In this document: in pieces, positions 1 through 8,968 of the stretch
Numbering within the stretch: the stretch's first letter is position 1
Layout: each line of letters begins with the position of its first letter
NCBI GenBank assembly: GCA_026419775.2
Contig: JAOPGA020001682.1
Span: 1-21,796, forward strand
Reading direction: 5' to 3'
Length of the DNA: 21,796 nt
DNA from: Acrasis kona
Taxonomy: Eukaryota > Heterolobosea > Eutetramitea > Acrasida > Acrasidae
Made by a program: the position numbers and the translations under genes
The notes under the pieces: generated by a model
Told to the model about the DNA's origin: nothing
Seen by the model: only the letters and a program-made list of their open reading frames with translations
The model's database searches: none

Positions 1-1126
1 ACCCATCACTGGTACAATTGTATTACAAGATTTGGCCGTTGCAGCATCCGAAGCAATCTTTTGTGCTAGTCATGACGAATCATGGCAAACAAAAACTTTT
101 TCGTTCCTGATGGGATCATCTTCAAATGTTGAAAATGATGGTTTGTTAATCGTACATCGCTACAAGAGCGCCATGGAACAAAAAGATGTAAATAACATTT
201 GTTTGTTATTAGATGTTTGTGGATCCATCATCATTAATTTACAAAGCATTCAATCCAAACAAATTGTTTATGATTCTTTTAGAGATGTAATTTCTTCCAT
301 TCCGATCGTTTTAAAATTCAATAATTCCATGATTTATTCCACCACTCTTCAATTTGTTCATTGTGTTTTTAGAAATTTAAAATCTCAATGTGGTCAATCG
401 TTCGTCGAACAGGTGGTGACCATTGTGATCGATGGATTTCAAAATGACAATTCATCAAATGCCATCGTGAATTTATTGGATATTTTTACCGTGGTCATTG
501 AGGACGGCAAGAATAGATTTGTTGGCATTCATGAAAAAATAATTTCCATTTTGAAAAGAATGGATCCCAATGTTGCACCCGATTCCTTTTTTAAATTATT
601 ATTTGACTTGTTGAAATTTGGATGGAGCATTTATTTCTTTGATATTAATTTACAAATGGTGACTGCCACTCCAAAGAGCATCAATGCTCAAAATGATTTT
701 GTCTTTATCATGTCTTGTTTTTTGAATGCTTTCAAATCTACTTCTACTGATTTAAATGTGTTTGATGAAAATGTAAAACATTTGGTCGAACTCAATAATA
801 CGACTCGTTTGTTTTGTAGGCCCTTTTTTAGAGGGGAAATGTGTGGTGCTTTTTGTAATGTGTTTTTGGATGTGTTGGTAAAGAAATCACATCCCTTGTT
901 AAAGGATAAAATTATTGATATTATTTTTAGAATGAATGTTGGCGATTGTTGGAATTTGTTTTTTAGTTTTTTACAAGCGTTCCTTGCTAGCAAGAATCTT
1001 AGTGAGGAGGAGATAAAGGTGTTGATTGGTAGATCATTTGTTGGTAATTTGTATCAAAAGGATGTGCAGCAGTTTACAAAATGCTTGACTAATTTCATTG
1101 CTGATTTGTGTTTCTTGTTGAAATAA
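1..1126 (+). CDS. XPO6: Exportin-6 (XPO6), C-terminal part
   Basis: This is the 3' end of an importin-beta/HEAT-repeat nuclear export receptor. Exportin-6 is known to carry profilin-actin out of the nucleus with RanGTP. The frame is open from base 2, so the gene begins left of the window and the first in-window TTG or Met is not the start. About 374 residues are visible, all helical repeats. The match rests on the C-terminal pattern: a segment with GWSIYFF, then FVFIMSCFLNAF, LVELNNTTRLF, the strongly XPO6-like VLVKKSHPLL, and the closing IGRSF...FTKCLTNFIADL, which parallel the animal XPO6 tail from memory. No intron is seen. It converges on the next gene, with 24 bp between the two stop codons. 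Other exportins such as XPO4 or CRM1 fit the tail less well. Confidence 0.82.
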   Translation, partial: PITGTIVLQDLAVAASEAIFCASHDESWQTKTFSFLMGSSSNVENDGLLIVHRYKSAMEQKDVNNICLLLDVCGSIIINLQSIQSKQIVYDSFRDVISSIPIVLKFNNSMIYSTTLQFVHCVFRNLKSQCGQSFVEQVVTIVIDGFQNDNSSNAIVNLLDIFTVVIEDGKNRFVGIHEKIISILKRMDPNVAPDSFFKLLFDLLKFGWSIYFFDINLQMVTATPKSINAQNDFVFIMSCFLNAFKSTSTDLNVFDENVKHLVELNNTTRLFCRPFFRGEMCGAFCNVFLDVLVKKSHPLLKDKIIDIIFRMNVGDCWNLFFSFLQAFLASKNLSEEEIKVLIGRSFVGNLYQKDVQQFTKCLTNFIADLCFLLK

Positions 1127-1150
1127 ATTTTTATTTTGTACAAAGTGATT

Positions 1151-2437
1151 TTAATTTTCTGTAAATGTTGTTTCGGTGAATTCAATGTTGGGAGTTATGG
1201 GTGTCCGAGGGGTATTGCACGTGCTTTTACTTTCTTTGGTTGGCTTTAAATATTTGGTGCACATCTTTTTGTACAAATCACTTTCCATGAATCTGGTGTA
1301 GATTTCTCTTAGCAACGTGGCCTCGACCTCAATGATCATATCCTCGAACAAGTCATTGTCGGCACCTTCTTGTTTGTATTTGTTTGTAATTTTGTTTTTG
1401 AGTACGTCAGTAACGTTGATTCCATGTAGCGAGTTTGGGTCAAAGAATTGTACAAAGATTTTCTCTGCCATCTCAGCACGGACACTTCTTTTGATTGCAT
1501 TTTTATACTGTATCTCTACTGTCTCCCAAAATAAAACTGTCTCTGTGCAATAGATTTTCGCGGCGTATAGTTTAATGTATCTTCTTTGTCTTGTATCTGT
1601 TGGTTTGGTTAATACTATTGTAAAAATCAACTTACCCCTCATTGCAAGACCTACATCATGTGCGTCGTAGGACATGAAGTCCATGTCTGAGAAAACTGGT
1701 AGACACTGGCTGCTAAACGTAAGTGATTTTGTTCTTCTAGATTTTGGTTTTGGCTTTTTGTCATCAATCTCCTTCTTTGTAACATTAAATAGAACACCAT
1801 CAGACGTGCCCATCGCCTTCATATCACAGCAAGTTGCTTCGGAAGCTCGGCCTTCAAATTGAGGGTCAATTATAACTGAAAGGTAATCAGGCTTCTCGTG
1901 CGCAGCGCCAACGCGGAATTCGTGAACAATGTCGCCTTTCTCGATCAAGAAGACAGCAGGTTTTCTTGTAAGCACAGCACCATCTCTAGCATGAACACTT
2001 TTAACCATAATGCCTCTTGTGACAAGAAGCTCTATACCTCTAGTTATATTTTGATAACCAAGTGATGCCTCATTCACTACTTTAAATGCGTCTGCAAATC
2101 TGTTGTCTTTGTCATACACTCTAACAAAGTCTTTAAGCCTCTCTTCAGGAAGTTCCTCCAGGTACTTTGAGAAAAAATTTGGCGTCTCCATATGTACAAA
2201 TATTGCTACAGTGTCTAATTGCATCATGACGGGATATATGTCGAATATATCTCTTATCGCCTCTTGACAAAACACGCAACCTGTGTGTCGCAGGAATACT
2301 AGCAGAACTTTGTGATGTTGGGAAATGTCATGAACGGATCTCCTCGTGTTTGTTATCATCTCTTCGAGAATCTTGGAGTCGTAGGTTGGGGTATTACATG
2401 TGCCCGGGGGTGAGGTTACTGTGAGCGAGTCCAACAT
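1151..2437 (-). CDS. Peroxiredoxin-like (AhpC/TSA_2) and RGS domain fusion protein
   Basis: This is an intact 428-aa protein with two recognisable modules. Residues about 40-195 form a thioredoxin-fold, AhpC/TSA_2-type domain: a strand followed by FLRHTGCVFCQEAIRDI with a CxxC pair at C54/C57, then FVHMETPNFFSKYLEE and a late AVFLIEKGDIVHEF, the usual layout of peroxiredoxin-like proteins. A basic linker (about 220-240) follows. Residues about 285-397 read as an RGS domain: ETVLFWETVEIQY, KIFVQFFDPNS, and the closing YTRFMESDLYKKM. RGS domains speed GTP hydrolysis by G-alpha subunits; the N-terminal half would act as a thiol redox module. The start is the ATG at 2435-2437. There is no membrane segment, so it is probably cytosolic. 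TATA-like TATAAATA on this strand lies at 2562-2569. The domain calls are firm; any redox control of G signalling is inference. Confidence 0.85.
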   Translation of the reverse strand: MLDSLTVTSPPGTCNTPTYDSKILEEMITNTRRSVHDISQHHKVLLVFLRHTGCVFCQEAIRDIFDIYPVMMQLDTVAIFVHMETPNFFSKYLEELPEERLKDFVRVYDKDNRFADAFKVVNEASLGYQNITRGIELLVTRGIMVKSVHARDGAVLTRKPAVFLIEKGDIVHEFRVGAAHEKPDYLSVIIDPQFEGRASEATCCDMKAMGTSDGVLFNVTKKEIDDKKPKPKSRRTKSLTFSSQCLPVFSDMDFMSYDAHDVGLAMRGKLIFTIVLTKPTDTRQRRYIKLYAAKIYCTETVLFWETVEIQYKNAIKRSVRAEMAEKIFVQFFDPNSLHGINVTDVLKNKITNKYKQEGADNDLFEDMIIEVEATLLREIYTRFMESDLYKKMCTKYLKPTKESKSTCNTPRTPITPNIEFTETTFTEN

Positions 2438-2561
2438 AGTGGTGTGAATGTTTTAGCACAAATCGATCGGACAAAGTATGTCGATATCGAGAACCTGGCA
2501 ACAAAAGTGGCCAACAGTTTATAAATGTGTGACATTTGAACTGTTAAAAGCACCTAAAAAG

Positions 2562-2569
2562 TATTTATA
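2562..2569 (-). promoter_or_regulatory. TATA-like box upstream of the Prx-like/RGS gene
   Basis: TATAAATA reads on the minus strand about 125 bp upstream of the RGS-fusion start codon. A second TTTATAAA lies near 2517-2524. The rest of 2438-2655 shows no other gene. In AT-rich DNA such matches occur by chance, so this is a weak call. Confidence 0.3.
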
Positions 2570-2655
2570 ATAGCTAATTAACCTTAAATGTCTACCATCA
2601 AAAGAAAGTGTTTCGATCAATAGACCAATTAAAGGAGTGTAATAACAAAAAGATA

Positions 2656-2729
2656 TGCGGATTATGAGAATCGAACTCATGACCTTAGGATTATGAGACC
2701 TACGCGCTAACCGACTGCGCTAAACCCGC
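2656..2729 (-). tRNA. trnM: tRNA-Met(CAT), elongator type
   Basis: The minus strand folds into a full cloverleaf. The acceptor GCGGGTT pairs with AATCCGC (one G-T), the D stem is GCGC/GCGC around AGTCGGTTA, the anticodon loop is CTCATAA with anticodon CAT, and the T stem is ATGAG/CTCAT around TTCGATT, with discriminator A. The T-T mismatch closing the anticodon stem and the GCGCAGT...GTTAGCGCG D arm match eukaryotic elongator tRNA-Met. There is no intron. A run TTTTT on the minus strand just past the 3' end (about 2647-2651) is a normal RNA polymerase III terminator. The internal A and B boxes are intact. Confidence 0.95.
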
Positions 2730-2870
2730 AATATGATTAGTGAAAAATATGCTAGATAAAAAACTAGAATTATTATATTGTTTTCTTTGTATTTATTAAT
2801 GTAATCGGTGCTTATCTAGTATTCATTCAAACATTGCTGTTTGCTGTTTAATGTAGGTTTTATATTGTTC

Positions 2871-3080
2871 TCACACGTTGCTTGATTGAGGCTCAGAAGA
2901 CAATAGAATCATATGAGAAGATGATATGGCATTTTGTACTTTCCTCATCATTTCTTTCACAAAGTCGTTCCTCTCTTTCATACTCATAACAGAGTCCTCA
3001 ACGTCTTTTAGTGACTTCTTTATCTCAAGCATATCGTTAGATATTACTGCAACTCTCTGTTCGTGGTATGTGTTAGCCAT
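2871..3080 (-). CDS. Small coiled-coil hypothetical protein (69 aa)
   Basis: A short ORF from an ATG (MANTYHEQRVAV) to a stop, with no recognised family. Residues about 15-52 show a heptad-like run of hydrophobics (ISNDMLEIKKSLKDVEDS, then VMSMKERNDFVKEMM) typical of a short helical coiled coil. The C-terminus is polar. The size and the single long helix resemble small coiled-coil subunits of protein complexes, but no specific family can be named. An overlapping plus-strand ORF looks like its shadow. Region 3081-3347 upstream is AT-rich with no further gene seen. Confidence 0.55.
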   Translation of the reverse strand: MANTYHEQRVAVISNDMLEIKKSLKDVEDSVMSMKERNDFVKEMMRKVQNAISSSHMILLSSEPQSSNV

Positions 3081-3347
3081 TCTGAATTATGCTGGTACCT
3101 TCGTTTGATGATTGAATGAGTACAGTTTCAAACTCAAATAAGAGGTGATACGTATCGAATCTTCGATTAAGAACACATGAACAATCACTTCTATTTCAGT
3201 TGCACTACCATCTGTGGTTATTACTTACAATAATCGATGAACAATCTATTTATAGGTGGCTTTGTTTTCGAAAATACCTACCAAAAGAATTTGAATTAAC
3301 GAAGAACCGTGAATATAACTTCATAACACCTTATTAATTTAATAAGA

Positions 3348-4402
3348 ATGGATAGCGAGTTTGGATATTTGGATGCATTTCTTGTATCTTATAATCTGCT
3401 TTCAGTGTGCCCGTACAAAAAAGCAAGAGTTGGAATTTCACAATAAGCTTACTATGGATGAGTTGGAAGCCGTTAATGAAGTGTTGTTCAAGCCAATGCA
3501 ATTTTACAAGGTTAAAGATTACCATCTTGGATTACTTTACGGAACACACCTCCACCTTTCAAAGATTCTGTCTTGTCACCCCCCATTATCAAGGAGGCGA
3601 CATGGACGCACTACTATCAAAAGCGAGACTGCAAAATCAAAACATCCCCGCACCCGTATGTACTTTTGATTCGACATTTATCATAATTTGTAGGTTGTTT
3701 TGCGCATCGCTTATCAATTAGCATCTGGCTTGGAAGTGATCCATGCCAAAGGGATTATCCATCGTGACATTAAACCCAAGAACATCTACCTCACTCCGGA
3801 GGGAGAATCTTTAGTGATTGGGGACTTTGGCCTCGCAAAAAGCAGCAACAACAAGATGAGCATTGCTGGAGAGGAAGATTACATGAGCTTCGAAATGAAG
3901 TCCCAAAAACCATATTCTAGTAAAACTGACATGTGGTCCTTCGAATGTGTCTTGTATGAATTAATGAGCCTCAAACACAAGAACATGTCCAACGATTATC
4001 TCGAAGCCATTGCCGACGAAAGGCTGTCCGAGTTCAGAAGTGAATTGAAACAAGATATGAACGTGAGTGTTACTTTATGATGTTGCTTGACTCATTTAGA
4101 TTAGTGGAATGTATCCTCAATCTTTGATTGAATTGGTCATCAAGTTGTTGCAGAGAAGAGATGAGGATAGACCGACCGCATCTCAGATTGTGCAGATGAG
4201 AGATTTGTTTGGAGACATTGAAGTTGTTCGAGCAGATGAACAACAAGAGTGTGTGATTTGCATGGATGCAGCAAAGAGTCATGCTTGCTCTCCATGTGGT
4301 CATAAAGTTGTGTGTGAGGAATGTGCGGAGATAGTGATTGAGGGAGGTGTGTGTCCCATTTGCAGAGCAAACGTAATCCATTGTATTCGCATTTACGAAT
4401 AA
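3348..4402 (+). pseudogene. NEK-like protein kinase with C-terminal RING finger, decayed
   Basis: Three pieces are visible. Exon A (to 3655) has an ATG at 3348 and a damaged N-lobe. Exon B (3694-4062) carries HRDIKPKNIYL, the DFGLAK motif and a WSFECVLYEL segment. Exon C (4100-4402) carries the end of the C-lobe and a C3HC4 RING (CVICMDAAKSH, then SPCGHKVVCEECAE and CPICRA). Introns 3656-3693 (38 nt) and 4063-4099 (37 nt) are GT-AG, and both junctions keep phase 0. The N-lobe is spread over three frames: a short frame from the ATG, then MDELEAVNEVLFKPM, then YFTEHTSTFQRFCLVTP, with a shift near 3528-3535. The glycine loop is not recognisable, and the APE and following Gly positions read SFE and E. 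A 22-nt GT-AG stretch at about 3376-3397 could join the first two frames but is very short. Most likely a decaying copy of a kinase-RING family; a divergent pseudokinase is the alternative. Confidence 0.7.
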
Positions 4403-4899
4403 ATATAGTCACGGACTATTATAACACATTATCGAACAATTGGATATTGATCTCTTTATTTTTTTCTACAATCCCTTCAGCCCACGAAAAATTGTTGTTG
4501 TTTTTATTCGTTCACTACTTGACAGTATAGAATTCAAACCGGCTGTTCAGCTTAAAATGTTGGTCTGGTTCAATCGGGTTTCAAAAAATCAATTGTAAAA
4601 CAAAATAACCAACTGTTGCCAATCGTTGGACATGTGGATCGATAAAAGGGGTGTGGAGTAATTACGACCTGCCCCACTGTTGTCAGTTCTGCCCAAAACC
4701 AATGCTCCATAAGCAAAACGTGTAGTGAGCACTGATCAAAAGGAGATCAATGTTCACGTCATCTGCACAACAATGATTGTGAAGTTTACTGGATAAAAGG
4801 AAGAAGTATTTTCTATAAATAAATGGGGTAAATTATATAAATAAATTGAATTATGAAGCAAGCTTAACCTAACAACAAAAAATAAAACACAACACAACC
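4403..4899. other. Intergenic stretch with TATA-like boxes
   Basis: No convincing gene is seen. TATAAATA lies at 4836-4843 and another TATAAAT at 4814-4820, both placed to serve the small gene starting at 4900. The rest is AT-rich with no clear repeat or RNA fold. Confidence 0.4.
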
Positions 4900-5118
4900 A
4901 TGGTAGAAACAGTAGGAAGACAAGTAGTAGGAGCAGAGGAGAACCCACGTGTACCAATCGACAAACTACTTTTAGACGACAGCATCGAGTTTGTCAGGAA
5001 GCAAGCCGAAAGCGAAGGATTATACACTTTTTGGTTTAAGAACAGCAAAACAGGAGAGGAGCTTGAATACAACCGTGTTAACCCTGAATCACACCACCGT
5101 CTTAAGGAACTCTTGTAA
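4900..5118 (+). CDS. Small orphan protein (72 aa)
   Basis: A compact ORF with an ATG in good eukaryotic context (acaaccATGG), a TATA box about 60 bp upstream and an AATAAAAATG poly(A)-like signal right after the stop. The product is acidic then basic: a helical middle (PIDKLLLDDSIEFVRKQAES), a short beta-like stretch (LYTFWFKNSKTGEEL) and a polar tail ending RLKELL. No family is recognised. Codon use is balanced and G+C is higher than the flanks, which supports real coding. It could be a small cytoskeletal or stress protein, but nothing in the sequence says so. Confidence 0.65.
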   Translation: MVETVGRQVVGAEENPRVPIDKLLLDDSIEFVRKQAESEGLYTFWFKNSKTGEELEYNRVNPESHHRLKELL

Positions 5119-5394
5119 ATGAATAAAAATGTTTATGTCACCGTTTTTCTGGAAGGTTGTTGAAACTAGTTAGTGTCTAATGTTGAACAGATCTTTACAC
5201 GCTAATCTGCACGAATCTGTCTGATTCATTAACTCTGAATATACATATTACACGCTGTCCGCTTGTTCCATAACTGATAATTTGTGCTTAGATTGTATAT
5301 TCCTTTGAAGTGAACGAAAGATGCATCTCCTTGTGGACATGAAAGACGCGATGAGAAAAAGAATATTTTCACGTCAAAAATCAAGTGATCCAAA
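5119..5394. other. Intergenic stretch, little to see
   Basis: 3' flank of the 72-aa gene. A short plus-strand frame from an ATG at about 5321 (48 codons) runs opposite the next entry but has no recognisable motif. No repeats or RNA genes noticed. Confidence 0.3.
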
Positions 5395-5570
5395 TCACAT
5401 TTTGTGTTTCGAAGTACTTATAGTAGACATTTTGGCATACTGTGAACCAGAAATAATTTGTTCGTGACACATTAAAACATACATGTCTATGTCAGGGATT
5501 ATGCAATCAAGATGATCCATTAGAACTTCTTTAACTAGTTTCAAGTTTTCAATTCGCATTCTAACAAAGT
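5395..5570 (-). other. Coding-like fragment next to the retroelement junction
   Basis: On the minus strand about 55 codons remain open, from the point where Ty3/Gypsy homology begins down to a stop at 5395. The peptide (NLKLVKEVLMDHLDCI, then MYVLMCHEQIISG) has the helical hydrophobic spacing of death-fold/CARD-like domains, but the match is weak and no partner exon is visible. It may be the end of a host gene interrupted by the element, or chance. Confidence 0.25.
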
Positions 5571-5574
5571 TTGT

Positions 5575-7418
5575 CAATATGGCCCGGCATGCCTTTCGGT
5601 ACTTGTGTAAAAACAACAACATACACACTAAAATTTCAAAGGATCATTAGAGATTTGTTACAGAAGAGTGGCTGCTCAGCTTTTGCATATAATCATATTG
5701 ATGACATTGTGATATACAGTGCGTCGTTACGTGAACATATAGAGCACATAATCAAAGTTTTGAATGCACTGACTGAGGTAAGTTTAACTATTGCTGACAT
5801 TGAAGGGGATAAACAGAAATGTTTCTTCTTCTGTAAGAAAGTGCCATTGCTAGGGTATTGGTTAGAAGAGACAGGATACAGACCAAACATCTCAAAAGTG
5901 ATAAATATGATGGAGTGGGACAGACCGTCATGTAGGAAGGAGATGCAGAAGTTTTTGGGATTGGTGAACTTCTTCAGAAGATTCATTCCGAATGTAACTG
6001 GACTGATGTATCCGTTAATGAGTTTCAAAGAGAAGAACTTTGATTGGAACAAATACCCTGAGTTAGAGAAGGCTTATGAGAAGATCTACGAGGCATTGGT
6101 GAAGAATGTACCAATACTGCACTTCCCGGATCCACTTCACCCAATTGAGATGGCTACAGATGCGTCAGATTATGGAATCGGAGCAGTAGTGTATCAGAGG
6201 ATTAATGGGCAGGTGAAGTATCTAGGACTTCACTCTAGATTGCTGAGAGCAGCAGAGTTGAACTACGGTATGCCGAAGAAAGAGTTGCTATCGTTAGTGT
6301 TTCATGCAGAGTACTTCAGACATCTACTGCTAGGAAGGCCAGTAATAGCATACACCGACAGTAAAGCGATCTCGGAGGCTTTGCAGCACGGTAGCCATTC
6401 TAAGCGGGATAGAATCATAATTTCTTGGATTCTGAAGTTGACTACTGAGTTTGCGATAACAGTCGCTCATCTGCCAGGGAAAAGTAATGTACTGCCTGAC
6501 CTACTGTCTAGAGTGCAAGCCACAAATCGTGATAAGGTGGAAGCTCGGGTGCAGGTTTATTTACTGGGGGTGAAGGACGATATTGAGGAACTGTTGGAGA
6601 GTTCTCATTCGATTGGGCATTTTGGAGCTGCGACAATGTACAACCATATTGCTGTGACTCTAGAACGCGGTGACATTAAAGATTTGAGGGAGAAGTGTAT
6701 TGACTATTGCAATCGATGTAAGGTATGCTGCATGATCAATAGCTACAATGTGAGCTTCAGTCCGCTCAGAGCTCCAAAGTTCACGGTGCCATTTGAGTAC
6801 ATCCACATCGATTTGATAATCATGCCAAGGAGTGTACAAGGAAATTCAGTCGTTCTGGACATTATAGATGATTTCTCAAGCTTCACTTGGTTGCGTGCAT
6901 GTCCATCAAAGTCAGAACAGGACATTGCCAAGTGTCTGTTGGAGGTATTCTGTTCCTTTGGATTCCCAAAAGCGTTCAAAACGGATCAAGGGAAAGAATT
7001 CGACAACAAGCTGATGAGATTGATCGAGAAAGCAGGAGTGGTGGATCACAGATTTACAGTACCATATGATCACCATGCGAATGCAAAAGTAGAGAGGAAC
7101 AATAGAACAGTGTACGATGTTCTAGTCAAGAAAGCAATGGAGACTTCTGGGGACATCAAGTATTGGGACTTGTATGTACCAGCAGCAATGCTCGAGATGA
7201 ATGCAAGAGTGCACTCGAGGTTGAAAGCGTCACCATTTGGTTTAATGTTCGGAAGATCTCCGTTCTTCAATGGCGAACAGTCAAGTATTGTTGTAGACAA
7301 GGCAGCAGCGGAAATGCGAATGTTAGAATTCTGGACAACATTCAGTAGGGACGTTGTGCCAGCGGTATGGAACATCAAGCAGAAGCAATTTCTGAAAACG
7401 AATTTATGGACGATGTAA
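5575..7418 (+). mobile_element. pol: Partial Ty3/Gypsy-type LTR retrotransposon (pol region)
   Basis: A fossil fragment of an LTR retrotransposon. Parts in order: the later half of reverse transcriptase, beginning at the conserved MPFG box and including the HIDDIVIYS active-site box (about 5585-6000); the connection and RNase H (about 6050-6510, with ATDASDYGIGAV and YTDSKA); an H2C2 zinc-binding head (about 6600-6735); and an integrase core with the usual D, D and E blocks (IHIDL, FKTDQGKEFDN, ANAKVERNNR; about 6790-7230). The domain order RT-RH-IN identifies Ty3/Gypsy rather than Copia. No gag, protease or flanking LTRs were found, so this is a partial copy; the part present is one open frame, which suggests a fairly recent insertion. 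The left junction is near 5570 and the right end is not defined. Confidence 0.88.
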
Positions 7419-7522
7419 AAATGTAAAAATAAAGCAATGTATTACAAATAAGAGGTTTTAGTTAATGCATGCGTTGTATAACTATCTCATGAGCAAAAAA
7501 TTTAATACAACTTAACTCAACT

Positions 7523-8194
7523 TTATTGCAGTTGATCTCGTGAAAAGAGTTCTACTGGTATGTTTTCGTATTTACATAATTGTAATAGGTTCTGGGTGTT
7601 CATTCCTGTCGTTTGCTCCATATGTTCTCTGGCATAGAGGTTCACCTCGGTTTTCAATTTATTTATTATGCTGTCTTCTTTGTGGCGTTGAACTATGTTA
7701 CTTATTCTGCTGTGTACTTTTACCAAATGTTCATTCCATTGTTCTATTGATCCTATTGTCCCGTGTAGGAAATTACATTTTGTGCATGATCGTTTAACAT
7801 TAAAGTTTATGTATGGTAGGTCGTTTCTTATTCTATCTAGTCCAACTCCTGCCAATAGGTTTATTGGTTCTTCGCAATAGGTACAATTCTGTCGTTGTAA
7901 TATTTCATATTCGAGTGGTGATAAATGATTCCCCTTTTCTTTTGCGCTGGAGTGTCTTCGTCTGTTCTCCTTTACCCTGTATGTATACTTTTTCCCTACT
8001 GCATGATACGTATAGTATTCGGTCCTATCAAATGGTGTGGTTGGTACAGGTAGTAGCACTTTTATGCTGGAGAGTGGACAATTGTTTTCCCACGTTGGAT
8101 CATTCGCTATTGCTCGATCCGCAACTTTCTGGGCACATTTGTTACACCCAGTCTGGCTGTCTAACGTGTTTACATTTTTTGCAGGGTGTAACAA
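7523..8194 (-). CDS. HNH-endonuclease-like ORF
   Basis: A roughly 223-codon ORF, opposite in orientation to the retroelement fragment. The core at residues about 92-160 fits an HNH/zinc-ribbon nuclease of the type common in phages, giant viruses and selfish elements: LSPLEYEILQ, then NCTYCEEP (C104, C107), GLDRIRND (D120, R121), INFNV and SCTKCN (C137, C140, N141). A further Cys pair (GCNKC) lies near the N-terminus, and the middle is basic. No ATG opens this frame, and coding-like sequence continues upstream in another frame to about 8390, so the 5' end looks broken or misread. The stop lies 105 bp past the retroelement frame. Predicted role: DNA cleavage or nicking. The source of the gene is unknown; lateral origin is inference. 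Confidence 0.6.
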   Translation of the reverse strand: MLHPAKNVNTLDSQTGCNKCAQKVADRAIANDPTWENNCPLSSIKVLLPVPTTPFDRTEYYTYHAVGKKYTYRVKENRRRHSSAKEKGNHLSPLEYEILQRQNCTYCEEPINLLAGVGLDRIRNDLPYINFNVKRSCTKCNFLHGTIGSIEQWNEHLVKVHSRISNIVQRHKEDSIINKLKTEVNLYAREHMEQTTGMNTQNLLQLCKYENIPVELFSRDQLQ

Positions 8195-8549
8195 AGGTGA
8201 TTAATGTGTTGATAAGCGCCGAAGGTATTTGTAGATCCTGATTATTATGTGAGCTCGATTCCACTTGGTTACTATACGCTTTACGTAGATTTTCAAAACT
8301 GGTTAATAAAGGATCGCTGAACTCAGCACGACTATGATCGTAACTAGTAGGTACTTTGATAGGTCCGTTTAAATATATTTAACCTGTATAAAAATTTAAT
8401 CGCAGTGATGGTAAGTTGATAGGTTTATGCTACGAGTCGGAATATTCGTGGTTATGGTCGGAGTTTTATAGATCAAGCACCAGAATAACCCGTGGATTTA
8501 GATTCGATCAAGATCGACGCCTGGTAGATTTGATAAAGGGATGTCGTAG
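8195..8549. other. Stretch upstream of the HNH ORF
   Basis: Between about 8170 and 8390 the minus strand keeps a coding-like open stretch containing a second Cys pair (TPCKKCK), probably the N-terminal part of the HNH-like gene. From 8400 to 8549 nothing recognisable was seen. Confidence 0.35.
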
Positions 8550-8968
8550 TGGCATCAGATACCCTGTTCAAATACATTGAGAACTACGCTGTGGAGGTAT
8601 TTATAAAAAAGATCAATGAGGGTTGTGAAGATGTCACCGACAACAATGGCATGAAGCTAAGAGATTAGTGTTGGGGGTAGTACTATGTGGTCAAGATTCA
8701 AAATCCAGGAACACAAAAATCATATTCCAATGAAGCCGCAACTGCAAAATCCAACGTTTTTGAAAAGCAACTCAAGTCCATCGTGCAGTCAACATTAGAA
8801 ACCATGAAGACAGGAAGATGCAGATGAAAAAGAGTTGAAGTTCAACGGCATCATGCACCGCATCCCAATAGCAGAGTTTAATCACTTTGTGGCAATGGAG
8901 AAGATGAATGATGCGTGTCGCTACGATTGCGACCAATTGAACTTCGACTTCGATTTGCCAAATATATC
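8550..8968 (+). pseudogene. Decayed gene, family not recognised
   Basis: Clear coding texture without an intact frame. One frame reads TLFKYIENYAVEVFIKKINE, is stopped twice near 8668-8682, then resumes with YYVVKIQNPGTQKSYSNEA and FEKQLKSIVQSTLETM. After about 8815 the sense moves to another frame: ELKFNGIMHRIPIAEFNHFV, MEKMNDACRYDCDQLNFDFD. No intron junctions explain the stops, so this reads as a pseudogene with two in-frame stops and at least one frameshift. The family is not recognised; the pattern of alternating helices and strands suggests a globular alpha/beta protein. It lies inside the transposon-rich stretch, consistent with relaxed selection. Confidence 0.5.

Noticed and set aside
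688-993. Minus-strand 101-aa ORF
   Set aside because: Lies wholly inside the exportin-6 frame, with composition expected of a shadow.
4070-4412. Two minus-strand ORFs of 90-103 aa
   Set aside because: Antisense to the kinase C-lobe and RING exon; no motif of their own.
7419-7522. Search for an LTR at the right side of the Ty3/Gypsy fragment
   Set aside because: No TG...CA-bounded repeat or matching copy at the left side was found.
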